Shown piece by piece: positions 33,321 to 45,462 of a stretch of 64,000 bases of DNA (its first letter is position 1; each line of letters opens with the position of its first letter). The stretch is from positions 9,982,001 to 10,046,000 of the forward strand of contig CM059622.1 of the NCBI GenBank assembly GCA_030435675.1. The letters run 5' to 3'. Origin of the DNA: Steinernema hermaphroditum. Its lineage: Eukaryota; Nematoda; Chromadorea; Rhabditida; Steinernematidae. The notes below the pieces were generated by a model. It did no database searches, was not told the origin of the DNA, and was given only the letters and a program-made list of their open reading frames with translations. The position numbers and the translations under genes were made by a program.

Positions 33321-36300
33321 TCAGACTTTCCGAATGCATAGATTCAGCGGCTCTTCGTCGTCCAGAGCAGCTCCGACGGGTCTTGGCGGGACCTGGAGTG
33401 GCGGTCTGCTCAACGCGTCTGCTACAGTTCGATGCCGATCGACGAACGAGCCGGCTGCTGTCGGCGGCGTCTGCTGAAGAGCCCTACGGAGGCATGGCAT
33501 GTCCGTCGGCGGCCGCAGGAGGCGCTCGGGCATCAGTAGTGCGCCTGGACTCGCCGCGGGCGCCACGGCGAAGGGGATCGTCTGCAGACGGTCCTGGTGC
33601 AGCGTGTGCAGAGTTTTGAGGTCAGAGATGGCAGCAAAGACGCTGTCCACCACCAGGCGGTTGTTCAGGTTGTGGAAGGAGCAGGGCTGCGACGCCGCGG
33701 CCTCCGGTGGGAAGAAGGCGTGATCGAGGAGACGCCACAGCTTCTCCTGCAGCATCTTGACGAGGGCGCCTTGCTGGAAGTCCGACGTGCTGCTGATGTG
33801 GTCGCCCTGCACCATAACCAGCGCTGAGAAGATAGCCATCTTGCGCTCGTCCATCTGCAGCATCCGGAAGCGCTGTACGAAGTCGCAGATTGAGTCGTGC
33901 AGGAAGCGTCCGGTCTCTCCGGAGACGGGTCCCGGCAGGAAGGCGAAGTCTTCGTGGTTCCGCGGCGGCTTGGCGAGGCCTGTCTTCGGGAGGGAGGCGA
34001 GGCGCAGAAGCAGCACTTGGAACAGCGACGCCTGGAACGGAATTGCTCAACTGAAACCGCTGACACTTGTGATACGAGTTCCCGAATAAAGTTAACGAAG
34101 AAGGTGACCCTGAGCCGATCACTGGAGCGACCTTCTGAGGGTTTTTTTTGGCGTTCGCTGTTGCGAAAGTGCAAAGGAGTCGAAAGAAAGACCGACCTTT
34201 AGCATGTGAAGGCAGTCCTTGGCATTGAGGATGTGGAAGCCGGGGACGGCCTTCGAAAAGTCGACGACTGCCTGAAGGAGGCCGAGGTAGTTAAATGCCT
34301 CGAAGGGACAGTCGCTGCGGGTGGTCGAGGAGACGGCCGTCGGCGGCAGGACGTCGAGGAACGTTTTGGCGGCAGATGAATTCTGGCGGAGGAAGTCGCC
34401 GAGGGCGGCGAAGCCGCGCTCCACAGAGGCGACGAAGAGGACGTCGTCCTCGATCTCCACAGCGAGCGAGTCCATTGAGGAGCGTGCGGAGGCCCTCTGC
34501 ATTTGCTCCACCATCTTCACCTTCTCCTTTTTCGGCACCCTTCCGAAACGCACGGCTGAAAGGGGTCCTGTCAGTGTGCTGTGACCGTATGCCGAGGCCG
34601 TCGAGGCCGAAGATGGAAAGCATTAGTATTTCAAGGTCGGCTACTCGAAAGCGACAAAAACGGGTCACCGCCGAGTGCCGTCCGCCGGCGAGGGCGAGAA
34701 TAATTACCTTCGTGGAGAGGCGCCAGTAAAAGTTTTGGAACGCTGAACTTTACGGAACAAAATCGAGTGAGCGAACTCGCAGCAGAGGGTCATCACGAAG
34801 GTACGGTAGCCGAGGCCCTCCCCGATTTCCCACGAGAACTTCACTTCCGGCTTGATGCTTCCTGCGTAAAAGAGCGCACAACAAATTAACCTCAAGCGCC
34901 TCCTTTTTCGGCCTAACCGCAATCGACGCCTCGACTGTCGACGGAGACACGCTGGAGAGCCATCACCCTCAGCCCTTCAAGGCCGTCACGGGTGGCCTTG
35001 CAGCGGCTCGATTGTGCCTTCCCCAGGCATCGAATTCGGAGATTGCGACTCATAAACACGAGCGGAAGGAAGGAAAACGTACCGTCTCGGGACATGCCCA
35101 CATAGACACACTTCTTGAGGCGGCAGTACTGACAGCGATTGCGGGTCGCTGTGGTCATCGCGCACTGTTGCGATTTCGGGCACGGCCTGTAGAGTAGCTT
35201 CTGCTGGATGGAACGACGGAAGAAACCCTGAAAGAGCATGTTGCGAGAGTTGATTTTCGGGAATCGTACTTTGCATCCCTCACAGGCGAAGACGCCGTAG
35301 TGGAATCCGCTGGCCTTGTCCGAGCAGATCTGACAGAGAAGCTTTGGCGAATCTAGTAGTGAAGTGGACGACGCTGAAAGGAACAGGATCAAAACCGTGA
35401 TTGTTTGTTGAAAGGTCCCAAAAAGTATTTTAAATGTTTTAAAAGTTGATGTCGTGGCCTGCGCGGCTTTACTTCTCCAAGCATGCATTGCGCTTTCCCT
35501 GCTGACCTTCTATAGTGCTCGAAGTGGTCACCGGGTCACCCGGTAGTCATTAGTCTTTGTGGTTTTTATTTGTTGCGACGACCTTTCAAGTGAGGCGAGC
35601 CGCTGAAGAACCTAATCCCTGCTCCATTGGAGTTGGCCGAAAAAAAGGTCACGGCGCTGAAAAGCCGAAGCTCGACGGCGCCCCTCGATCCAAGAGCGTT
35701 CCCTCCAGAAGGCTCGTCAGCCCTGCTTACCTCGGGCGTTGTGTGGAAATGGCTCGAATCGGCGGTCGGTCGTCGATTCCCACTGGAAACGCCTCGGATC
35801 GCCTCGTTCGCGCCTGTTCCTTCTCCGCGGGAGAGTTCCGGACGACGGCGCTCTCACTTTCTCGCACCTTCAGCGAGGCGATGCGGACGCGTTAAGTGGA
35901 CCAAGGTCACCGGAGAACCCGCAGGGCATCCCCGAGACCCTCGAGGGAAAAGAAAGCAAGCGGCTTCAGGGTTTGCGGGCAAAGAAGCGTCATGTTTCGG
36001 GTCGGAAAAAGACGATCGGCAACGAAACCGGTCGCGTGCACTTTCGCCTTCCAGTTTGGGATCGTCGCCCGATCCGTCCTCGGAATCTGCATACCGTGGG
36101 TTATGCAACTCGGCGCACCCCTAATCCCCTCACAGTCGCCCTCGGCGCGACTCGTTTTCGCCCCTCCCGGCGAACCAACCGACGAAACAATTATGACCCA
36201 AATTGGCGAGAGAACAGGTCGCAAGGTCACCTGTCGCGTGTCGCCAAAGAAATCGACGCGGCGCTTTCGCTCTCCGTTTCGCGTAGCACTCACGTGACGC

Positions 36301-36717
36301 GGCCTCTGAACAGGACTCCAATCTGGGTATCTAGGTAGGCCTGCATCTCGACACTCCCGGGAGAAGAAACGAAACAGAAAAGTAACCCAGATAAGACCCA
36401 CAAACATCAGGTTGGCACTCACCGTCGCCGTCGCTCTTCGCGTCGCTGTGCTCGTTCTGGAGCAGCATGGTGAGCGTTGAGGTGATGAAGCTGTCGTATG
36501 TGGTCGTCGTTGTCACCGGGGTTACGGTAGTCGAGGAGAGGATGGGCCGGAAGGCAGAGCGCTGCTGCGTGGTATCCACCACGAGCTTCTGGTGGGGGTT
36601 CGTGGGGATGGGTCTGGCGACGCGGGTGGCCTCCATGGGGACATGGGCCGTCTCGAGAGGAAGGTCCGTGGCGGAGGTGAGCGCGGAGGGCGTGAACGGA
36701 TGCCCGAAGGGATCCAT
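33321..36717 (-). CDS. Nuclear hormone receptor, E75/Rev-erb (NR1D) type
   Basis: Five exons on the minus strand: 36717-36423, 35373-35270, 35227-35083, 34555-34197 and 34031-33321; 537 residues. Residues 1-98 are a Ser/Thr/Pro-rich A/B region. The DNA-binding domain (about 115-182) has eight zinc cysteines and the P-box EGCKGFFRRS, and the extension [17 protein letters not shown] is the signature of the E75/Rev-erb group. The ligand-binding domain spans about 215-420, with FSKAVPGF and the [14 protein letters not shown] helix. The C-terminus ends with [13 protein letters not shown] resembles a CtBP-binding motif, and a PLNL tail is also seen in E75. The known role is a haem-binding transcriptional regulator in moulting and circadian programmes. 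The start is the first ATG of the A/B exon; further 5' exons are possible. One possible alternative exon lies in an intron. Confidence 0.9.
34754..34861 (-). other. Candidate 108-nt cassette exon in the nuclear receptor gene
   Basis: Within the 527-nt intron after the DNA-binding domain, the minus strand has acceptor TTTTACGCAG, an open stretch and a donor GTAAAG. The stretch is 36 codons, starts and ends in phase 1 as both neighbours require, and has no stop. Inclusion would replace the Ala after GMSRD with a 37-residue segment containing [17 protein letters not shown] know of no such insert in E75, so it may be chance. Confidence 0.35.
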
Positions 36718-37455
36718 CGGGAGAGGGAAAGTGAACCGAGCGGAGCCGAGGGGCGAGAAGATGGCGACGACGTAGATGCTCACGCTCGAGTGACCCAATT
36801 ACCGAAGGGAGGCGGTGGAGACGGTCGCCGGCTGGCGGATCGAGGCTGCAAGAGGCGCTAGAAGGCGTGGATCGCGAGGCGCGGAATCCGGAGACGACGC
36901 GGGTGGCGGAGAGGTTCAAAAACAACTCGGCGGCGTTGCTGGCCGTCGGCGCGCGCCGAGGCGCCTGTATTCGGCAACGGTGGCGCGATGCCGTCGGGAG
37001 GGAACAAGGTCGCCGGGGCGGAGCACCCCGGGAACTCCCGCCTTCGCTTCCCCTTTCCTTTGGCGGGAACAAACCGGTCGAAGCCGGCAGCCAGTCCCGC
37101 AGAGGGTTTCACTTTCCGATCGAGGGAAATCGGGTCGAGGTCGACGCCGGAATCGCCGACCCTGGCGGAGGCTCGACGCCGGAGCTGCGCCCCTCAAGGC
37201 CTCCAGGCCGCATCTTCAAACCTTCGTCGCTACCGTAATTGGAAGTGGAAGGCCGCGCCTTCTGAGACAATTATCTTTTTTTCTTAGTTACCCTTATATG
37301 TACACAGACCGAAGGAAAGGCAAAGGGTTGGGGGAATACTGCAGGAGATAAAGGAATCTAGTGACTAGGCGGCGACTCACACCGAATGGAAAAGGGGTAC
37401 ATCACAACGCCGGAGAGGGAACCCGTGATCGAGGATCGTGGAGGTGCTTCATGTG
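36718..37455. other. Spacer between the nuclear receptor and SLC35F5-like genes
   Basis: GC-rich, with open frames on both strands that look like composition effects. It may contain the nuclear receptor promoter or a 5' exon. Nothing specific was recognised. Confidence 0.35.
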
Positions 37456-39756
37456 CTACACAAATTGATTCTTGGCGAATAGGAGGTCGCCGTCGTCGTC
37501 TTCGACGTCGTTGGCGTAGACGGCGCGCATCAGGTTCTCGCGCTCGAAGTCAGCCCGCTCGCGCATCTCCATGTCCGAGGTCTTCGTGGCGTGCCCGCTC
37601 TGGTCCGAGGCCACGGATCGCCCCACGAGGGCGGCGCCCGCGAAAGAAAAGACGATGGGCACGGCGGCGAGCATCTGAAGCGACGTGGGTGGTCGATGCC
37701 GGAAGAGGACGTCGGCAAGGATGGAGAGGGGGATGCTGAGTGTGAACGACAGCGAGGCGGTGAGGGGCCCCGTGAGTGCGGTCGCGTAGAGGCACAGGTA
37801 ATCACTGATGACGGTTCCAAAGAGGGCCGATGCCAGCAGGACGCTCCACTCGTCGCCTGAGGGCCACGGCGTCAGCTTCTCGATTCCAGAGATGTGCAGC
37901 ACATAGAGGAGTGGGGTGCCGGCGAGAATGGAGGCCAGTCCGATGACACCTAAACATAGAGGTGTTTACTGGAAGGAATCTGTCATGCGCGTGCTTTGGC
38001 TATCTCCCCGGTAGCCTCTGATTGTCGCGGTTCCAAAAGGAGTGCAGTGGCACCTCTTCGACTCGCTCTGTATTGTTCGCCGCTCGGCGGCGCCTATCAG
38101 AAATGGAGAGTATACAAAGGGAAAGCGGCCTGGAACCAGGTCAAGGCCATGACGTCACCGCGGCTTCTCTCTGCTTTCACTAAACCTCCGAGGCCTCTTC
38201 TTCCTTGTAAACAACTTTTTGTCGCCCTACTCTGCAGATGCACCATTTCTTGGGTGGATGAAGTTGCGCGGCCGTAACAGCAACGCGTCTCGGTTCCCAG
38301 CGGGTGGAGGACTCTTCGGAACAATCGGTGTTTCTAGAACTTTGGATGTTCTTCCGCCCACGGTTGACATGCATCAGTCGACCGAGGGGCGTCGGGGAGA
38401 AGCGTTCGCCTTTCGGCGCCTCGACCTTGGAATAGTTTGCGACGCGTCGTTACCTATGCGTCGCGTTTCGGAAAAAAGCAGCCGAAGGGCACGACGACTA
38501 CATTCCCTGAGGAGGGGCGCCGAAGCGACCCCAACGGAAGAGAGGTTGTACACGGCCTAATGAAACGAATAGTGAACGGTTAATTAACAGAGAAAGGTTC
38601 GCGAAACGGGATTTCACTTTACGGTTTAGTGTAAGATCTACAGAGAAGTTTCGGCGCAAAAAGAGGCGATTATCAACTGCGGACCCACAGCGGCGCCCTG
38701 GGGACTCACCGAAAAGGAGATTCATGTCGATGGCGCCGAATTTGTCGCAGACGGCCTGGTAACTGGTCAAATAAACGGCGTAGGTGATAGCCGAGCCGAG
38801 GGCAAGGAAAGCGCCGGCGCCGGAGTTGGAGAAGCCGGAGACGACGGCCACACCGACGAGGTTGAGCAGAACGAGGAAGAGCTTGCGGCATGTGAAGCGG
38901 TCGGAGGGGCGGCGGCCGAAGAAGGCGGCGAGCACGAGCACCAGCAGGGACGAGGAGGCCGAGAGGAGGTTCACCGCCGACACCGTGGTGAACATCAGCG
39001 CTGTCTGATATGTCATCGAGCACACGAGCCACTGAAAGGGAGGACACTGGGTGATGTTGTCAGGGGCACCTACCAAAGGGGCGAGGGCGATAGTACACTT
39101 GGTCATCGGGGAAAACTTCAGGGAGCACTCGACAGTCGGGGGACGGTAGGGGAGCCGCGCCTTCCGGGCTTCGTCGGCGATGGCCGAGGGTAGTCTCCGC
39201 ACTTCGCGCATCAGCGAGAAGCGCACCTTCCGGAAGCGTTTCTCCCTTGACGGGGAAGAAGGATCCTCCTGGAGGGCCTCAGCGTCGCTCACTACTGTGG
39301 TGACAGGCTCGAACTCCGGAGAGGTCTAAAATGGGCCTTAGAGGCGGCGAAAGAAGACAAGCCTTACGAGTGCCTCCGGCTCGTACTCATCCTCGGAGTC
39401 CTGCAGAAGCGAGTATTTCGCCTAAAGACGTCAGGTGCCTCGATTCCGAAGAGAAGAAACTTACACCGTTCAGCTGGGTCTCGGTGACGACCGTTTGGGA
39501 AGGTCCGCAGATCCAGAACCTGAGGAAATACACAACCAGAAGACACGTCTTGACGTAAGTGACGAAGAAAGGTCTTCGGAAGCTGTCATCGACGAAGATC
39601 ACCTGCAAGAAGCGCGATATCGGGCGAAAAACGGATGGAAAGCACCCTGGTGAGTTCGGCCGACGCCACCCAGAGGACATTGACGACGACAAGCAGAAGA
39701 AGGCCGAACAGATGGCGACTCGACTGGTGCAGTCCTGAGGACGACCCACCGATCAT
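37456..39756 (-). CDS. Solute carrier family 35 member F5-like membrane transporter
   Basis: Six exons on the minus strand: 39756-39646, 39602-39465, 39400-39368, 39325-39074, 39031-38710 and 37949-37456; 449 residues. The N-terminal membrane segment has WVASAELTR, followed by a FRRPFFVTYVKT strand-loop and further hydrophobic segments, as in SLC35F5. A long hydrophilic loop (about residues 82-175) is acidic then basic. The EamA-type half follows with YQTALMFTTVSAVNLLSASSSLLVL, a RRPSDRFTCRKL loop and a final block ending in LPL-free helices and a charged cytoplasmic tail. About ten membrane segments are visible. Family members sit in endomembranes; substrate of SLC35F5 is not established. 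The last intron is 760 nt, unusually long here. Confidence 0.9.
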
Positions 39757-42394
39757 GGAAGCCCCCGCGGATCTCAGCAATTGGCATACGAAGACGGCGA
39801 TCGTTGGATGAGTCGTCGAGTCCCCGGCCACACACGAAAACTTCGCCGCCGCGCTGACGATACCAACGCCGCGCGGAATGATACAACCGGGCGCAGACCT
39901 GAAGCGTGGCAGGGTGTTCCTCACGCAGGATGGGCGCTTACGGCTGAGGGTCCGTGCGTATGTGCAGTTTGAGGTGCTCGATGGTTGGAGTTAGCGGAGG
40001 CTCGATTCTACATGGCACTCTTCACTATGGAGAGAAGTCCGTGGCGCGCAAACGATGTGACGCGTTTTGACCCTCTATGGAGCTTCAAACAATGATCGAA
40101 CATTTGGATCGTCTTGTTCAAAGCTGTTCAATGTGCAGACACTCAGCTGGAAAAAGTCACAAAAAAACGCGGCGTCTCCCGAACAACTGTCGGCCACTCT
40201 GACGTCGTACGGGGAAGTTGTCGCTATGTTCGGAGCTGAAGAAGGTGCTTGTAACATGGAACCGTCGTCTTTTGCAATCCTTGTCTTTGCTCTGGATCCA
40301 AGTCATTTCTCCCGCGCGTTTTGGCTCATCCACGAAGGCCACAGAGATTACTTGGCCCGAAATTTGTCGCCGCATGCTGCTGCTCTGATGTTATTGCGAA
40401 TGATTTCGGTTTCCTTCGACTGCTTTTCCAGAACACGTATAGGGATCAAATTGTATGTATCCGCTGTTCTTCCTCCTTTCTTCTTGATCTGGGCGATAGC
40501 TTCTCGTCGAACTTGCATCCCATTGGAGTCCTCTTTTGCTCTAGGTTCGCAGACATGCGGCTTCTGAAGATTCGTGAGGAAGACGTTCTTGCCAACATCG
40601 ATGACGATCGTAGGAAGATCCGAGCGCCGATTCTTCAGGATAGCACGACAAATCAAATATACGACGGCTTGCGGACAAATCAAGGGCAAGCCGTCGTATA
40701 ATTGGCTCGAAGCTTAGCCCAGGTGTAGACATAAGCAGAATCGTTGTCGTTCATGCTGATCGGCGTGATGATGAGATACCTGCTGCCATAGCGGGTGGTG
40801 AAGCTCCAAGTTACACTACCATAAGGCATATTGTCTAAGTGCAGAAATACTTGTTACAAATATGGCCTTAAGAGAAGAGGAACTGCCCTCCAGTGATATT
40901 GTTGCAAAAATACGAGTTGTGTGGTGTGACGAGGTCAGGGAAGGCAGAGACAAGTGGTGAACTCAAACCTTTGGGGATATACATATTAAGACCACATTCA
41001 AGTGGACACCGGATGATTATTTACATTCATAGTGATTCAGTTCTGATCGAAACTGGTGTTTTCGCGAAAAGTGATGCTTTGTGCAAACTTCACTTCCCCT
41101 TATTCTATTGACTCCTTCCTGACCCTATTTCGTAAGTCGAGATTCTGTAGTAGCTTCCCTGGTAGGAGTTCTTCGTGGACAGGAATTCAAGCCACTGCTT
41201 TTCTCACGCCGATCAAGTTTCTTTCAGCAAAACCACTTTTTATAGCCACTCAAATCTCGTTGCAGAAGTAAGCTCCTTTCGGATCTACCAAAATACGGTA
41301 GCCTCCGAGTGCACTCGCCTTCAGCCCCATTAGGCTTCCAACGCGTGCCCTCATGAACTTTTGCACGGAAAGTGCATTTCGAAGACAAAAAAACGGCACA
41401 TCGTCGACGGCCTCGTCAAAACGTCGATTGCAACAGCGAGTCGAGAAGAAAAGGACGTTCTGTGAAGTGACTGAAAATAGGGCCCTGAGGAGAGTTGCCA
41501 GCTGTGGTCAGCGGCGGTCAGATTCCGTTCTCTCGTCGTCTTCGTGTCGCCCCTCGGCCCGGGATCGGCGGTGCTGTGTAATCTCGGCGCCGCGCACTGT
41601 ACGACTCGGGCCGCGGGCGGTCCCTCGGGCCTCGAGAGTCTCCGCTCCTCCAGAGCCTGTGTGTGGTTGAGAGTGAGCAGCCCAGTGTAAAGCTATGCTA
41701 AATCCACTCGTCGCCACGGCAGACCCGAACCTTCCGCAGCTTTTGCCCGGTAACTATCGATCCCGTATACCGTCTCGTTTGCCAACTAGTAGCTGCCTGG
41801 CTTGAACCGTTTTTGCCCCTCACCCGTTTTTGCCACTCCGGTGGCGACTCCGTCGTCAGCTGCGTTTTTTGTGCGCAAATTCCACGACGACCTTCGAAAG
41901 TGCACCGCGCGGTCTCCGTCCCTCCGTTCACCTTCCTCCCTTGACGGCCGCCTACTGAAGCGGCTCCCTGGAGGCCCCGGATGGGTCTTTTGTTTGGGGT
42001 GACTCACCTTGAGGGGCCCGGGTCAGGGGTAAACTCGGTCGAAACATCGAAAACAACCCAGAGCAGAGTCGATGCACGCATTACACTCCGATTTGAGGGG
42101 GAGTCGGGTCGTTTTCGTGTGCTTGTCGTGGTAAACGCTTCTAGTAGTGACTTAAAGTACTCACCGCAAAACAACAACACTCAGTCCTGCTCCCCTTCCA
42201 CGTGCCCTAACCTCTCCCTTCAGCCCGAGATCCCGCGCGTCGTGGGCCTCAGTAAACAAAGCTTTTGGGCGCCGCACTTCCCCGGCTTCGAACGAACTGA
42301 TTTGTTTTTGCTCGTATTTTACGGGAACTCACTCGCTGTAACATTCGTCCTCCGTTCGACTCACCCCTTCCCTCTTTTTGCGCTTCCCTAACAG
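39757..42394. other. Intergenic region, no recognised gene
   Basis: About 2.6 kb. A frame of 166 codons (40067-40567, plus) and an opposing one (40689-40348, minus) match nothing I know. A perfect 15-bp hairpin lies at 40658-40700. 42361-42394 is a polypyrimidine tract ending TAACAG, the acceptor of the next gene, so its first exon should lie in this region. Confidence 0.4.
40658..40700. repeat. Perfect 15-bp inverted repeat with 13-nt loop
   Basis: TATACGACGGCTTGC (40658-40672) and GCAAGCCGTCGTATA (40686-40700) are exact complements. They are separated by GGACAAATCAAGG. No element with these ends was seen elsewhere in the window. Confidence 0.9.
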
Positions 42395-45187
42395 CAGCTC
42401 TCATGGGCACAGCTCCGACTCCAGCATCTTCACTTCAGATCTTCTCCAGTATCTCTCAGAATCGTTTCGCGTCGTCGAATGTGAATTTGTGGTGTGTCCG
42501 AACCTGCACAAAGGCCCCTTCCGAAGCCCCGACTCCACGGCCGCGTTCCTCTGCTCCGACCTCTCCCTCCTGGTCCCCTCCACGAGTTCCGTCGACTTTG
42601 GAAAGGAAATCGTCTGTCAGTTGGAGGTATCACCACTCCACATAGTCTCGAACACCTAGATCTCCGTTTCAGGAAGGTACCGTAGTCACCAAGGCGTCAT
42701 CACCGGCTGAAATAATCCGAATTCACCTGGAAGGCGGTGACGACTGGAAGTCTCCGATAAGAGACCTTCTAAATTCCTGTGCAGGACCCGATCCCCAGTG
42801 GCTTCTCCTCTGCGTCGAGGCCCGCACCGACTCTGATTTCGCGCTCTTCCACCTCCTCAATCCCCAATCGAAACCTTGTGAGGCGCCCGTATCCAACTCT
42901 ACCATTCTCATTGCCCCCATGAAGCCTGAACCCAGTGAAAGCGCGCCGCCTGCCCTCTCCTCCGTCAAAAAGATGGCCTCTATGTTCACCGGAGCCGGCA
43001 AGGCTTCCGAGGACCCACTCAAGAAGACACCGAAGGTGGTAAGAAGAGTGGCGAAGCCGCCATCGCCGCCAACGTCGACGGTTAGGGAGGAGACCGACGC
43101 GAAGACAGGAAAGAAGGCGCTCATCTCAACGAAAACAGTGAAGGCGGCGAACGGTGCGAAGATCGTGAGGAAGAAGATCGTCGACCGGAGCACGCCGAAG
43201 GAGAACACGCCCGAGCTGGTACAAGAAGTACGCGAAGAGATCTCCAACGTCTCCTACGTGGTGCGCCTCGGCGCCAGCCCCGCACCGGACGGCGAGTTCA
43301 ACACGGAACCGTTGCCACAGAGTCCCACCGACAAGGAGAACAAGAAGGAGACGGAGGTCCTAGAGAAGATCGGCGACATTGATGGGGTCGGAAAAGATGA
43401 GATCAGGAGTGTAAGCGGTGAGAAAAAAGAAACGAACGGCAACGCCGTGGAAAGCACGGGAATCGTGGAATCGGCGCCCAAAGCGGAGGAGAGAAGAGAA
43501 TCGGCCACGTGGATTCAAGAACCTCCATTAGAACCAAAAGAGTCCAACGGCGTACAGACGAGATCGTCACAACCGAACGGAGAGGAAGAAGGGGAACACA
43601 AGCCCAATGAAACTGGAACTGCCACCCCGTGGAGCGCCGAGTCAGCAACTCCAGCATTTAAGCACTTGGAGGAGCAGCAAAATGGACCCAATCCCGTTGA
43701 CAGCTCCACAGCTCCGGAAACGTCCGCAGCAGAGAATGGCGTTTCGCGTTACCTCGGAAACGGAACCAACGGAGTTCACCCCGGAAGAAAGCTCTCCTAC
43801 GACGACAACTCCTCTACGAGCACCATAGTGGATGCCTCCAAAAGTAGCCTCCACTCTGATAATCCGTATAGTTCTGCTGTTTAGACCTGGAAAGACCGTC
43901 TCCTACCGAGAGTTCGGCCTCGATAACGTCGGCCAGCATCGCCGCCCGACTGACCGCTATCAGAAACCGCGAGTCGAGTGCCGAGAGCGGAGACGGTGCC
44001 CGGACAAGCCGCTCCAGCGGGCTCGGCACTGTGAATGGAGTCAAGTCGCAGCTCTCCAACGACATCGTGAGTTCGAAGTCACCGTATTCCTATCAGTCCG
44101 TCACCTCTGCAGGAATCAGACTTGAGCCTCAACGAGGATTCACACTCGAGCGGTTTCTCCGAAGTCCTGAGGCAGCACAAGATCAGTCCCGCCATCGACC
44201 ACTCTCATTTCATGGCGCGCACGGGCCAGCAGATGCCTATCATTGTTCTCCAAAAGGTCCTCAAGTACATGAGCTACGAGGAGCTAGGTCGACTGCGCCA
44301 GGTGACCCCTCTGTGGGACGAAATGTGTGGTCAGATTCTGAACGGCAGCTATTACGACCTCACGGCGCAGGCCGATCGCCTGCTCACCGAGTGCCAGAGA
44401 AGAGTAGGTGTACAAAAAGCGCTCCTTCCACAGCCCCTTAGGTACACAAGGAGAACCACCTGGCCGGTCCGATCCAGGTGCTCACGAACCTCCAGGTCCA
44501 CGTTATCAACCCCGTCGACATCATGCGCGTCGCCATGGACGAAGGTGATTCTAGCCCTTTTACCATACCCACCAGTTAACGCCGCCTTAGGCGTTTGTTG
44601 TTTTCCCTATGGGAAGATCCTCGACAAAGCGTTCGAAGTGCTCGAGAGAGTGAAAGAAGCAATCCGACTCCAGGACGACCTCGACGTGAGTTTCTGTGCG
44701 TAACCCAGTGCACCCTTCGCTCTTTAGATTCCCATTCGGTGGGAACACGTGGCGGAACTGTCCCGAAGGGCGCAGGTGCACTACAAGGTGTTCGTGGAGG
44801 GAGTCGTCGAGGATCGGATGGGCGAAGTCCTCAACCTAAAGGCGCAGCAGAGGATTCAACGCATCGACAGTTTTATGATCGAATCGACCGTATCGAAGCT
44901 CGAAAGAGTAAGTCAAGCTATTAGGGTTACATACTGTCCGTCAACGTCGAGAAGCCTTAGGATAGATGTCCAAACTGCTCACCTTCGTCAATGTGCCCTC
45001 AATCGAGTCTTTTCAGGTGGCCACCCAGGCAAAGGACGATCTGCACTGGGAGATGGAGCAGCTGAAGGTGCAGAATGCGCAGCTGCGGAAGGACAACCGC
45101 GACATCAAACGGGACTACATGAAGCTCGAATCGCGGGTAGAGGTGCTCGAGCGGAAGTTCAAAACGGTCGCCCGGCTACTTCAGTGA
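42395..45187 (+). CDS. FBXO28-like F-box protein with long N-terminal extension (5' end missing)
   Basis: Recognised exons: 42395-42626, 42673-43843, 43885-44066, 44113-44403, 44442-44544, 44591-44685, 44728-44907 and 45017-45187, about 808 codons, all in phase. The first exon and start codon were not found. The F-box starts at MPIIVLQKVLKYMSYEELGR (around residue 569). It is followed by the FBXO28 landmarks CCFPYGKILDKAFEVLERV and a C-terminal coiled coil with WEMEQLKVQNAQLRKDNRD. FBXO28 is the substrate receptor of an SCF ubiquitin ligase in the nucleus and at kinetochores. Upstream lie about 530 residues: a compact start with a HLEGGDDWKSPIRDLL segment, then Lys/Glu/Ser/Pro-rich disorder. 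Without the 41-nt intron 43844-43884 that part would stop at 43884, so it might be a separate gene. Confidence 0.78.
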
Positions 45188-45420
45188 GCGGAAGGGGCGA
45201 TTTGCATGGAGCGCTGACAAGCGCGGCGGAGTCTTCCGGTTCTCGTCAATATTTATTCTGAGCATAAAATTGTTTCTTCTGACCCACTTCCACCTTGAGA
45301 CCGTCTTCTGAGCCCCATCACGGTGAGTTAATCGTCCTGAGCTCCTGGAAAGTTTCAATTCTGCGGAAAAGTCTTTTGTCCGCGCGACCCAAACCGCGTG
45401 CTGTAATTGCCCCGAGCACG
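45188..45420. other. Spacer upstream of the ground-like gene
   Basis: Short, with an AT-rich stretch after the FBXO28-like stop. No gene. Confidence 0.4.
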
Positions 45421-45428
45421 TATATAAG
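45421..45428 (+). promoter_or_regulatory. TATA box of the ground-like gene
   Basis: TATATAAG is 42 nt before the start codon. Transcription would start around 45450-45456, leaving only a few bases of leader. Confidence 0.65.
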
Positions 45429-45462
45429 GGGGCGTCCGCAACGGGGCTTCATTGCCTTCAGC

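Noticed and set aside
40067..40701. Possible transposon gene (166 codons plus, 113 codons minus)
   Set aside because: Neither frame shows transposase or reverse transcriptase motifs, and no terminal repeats were found.
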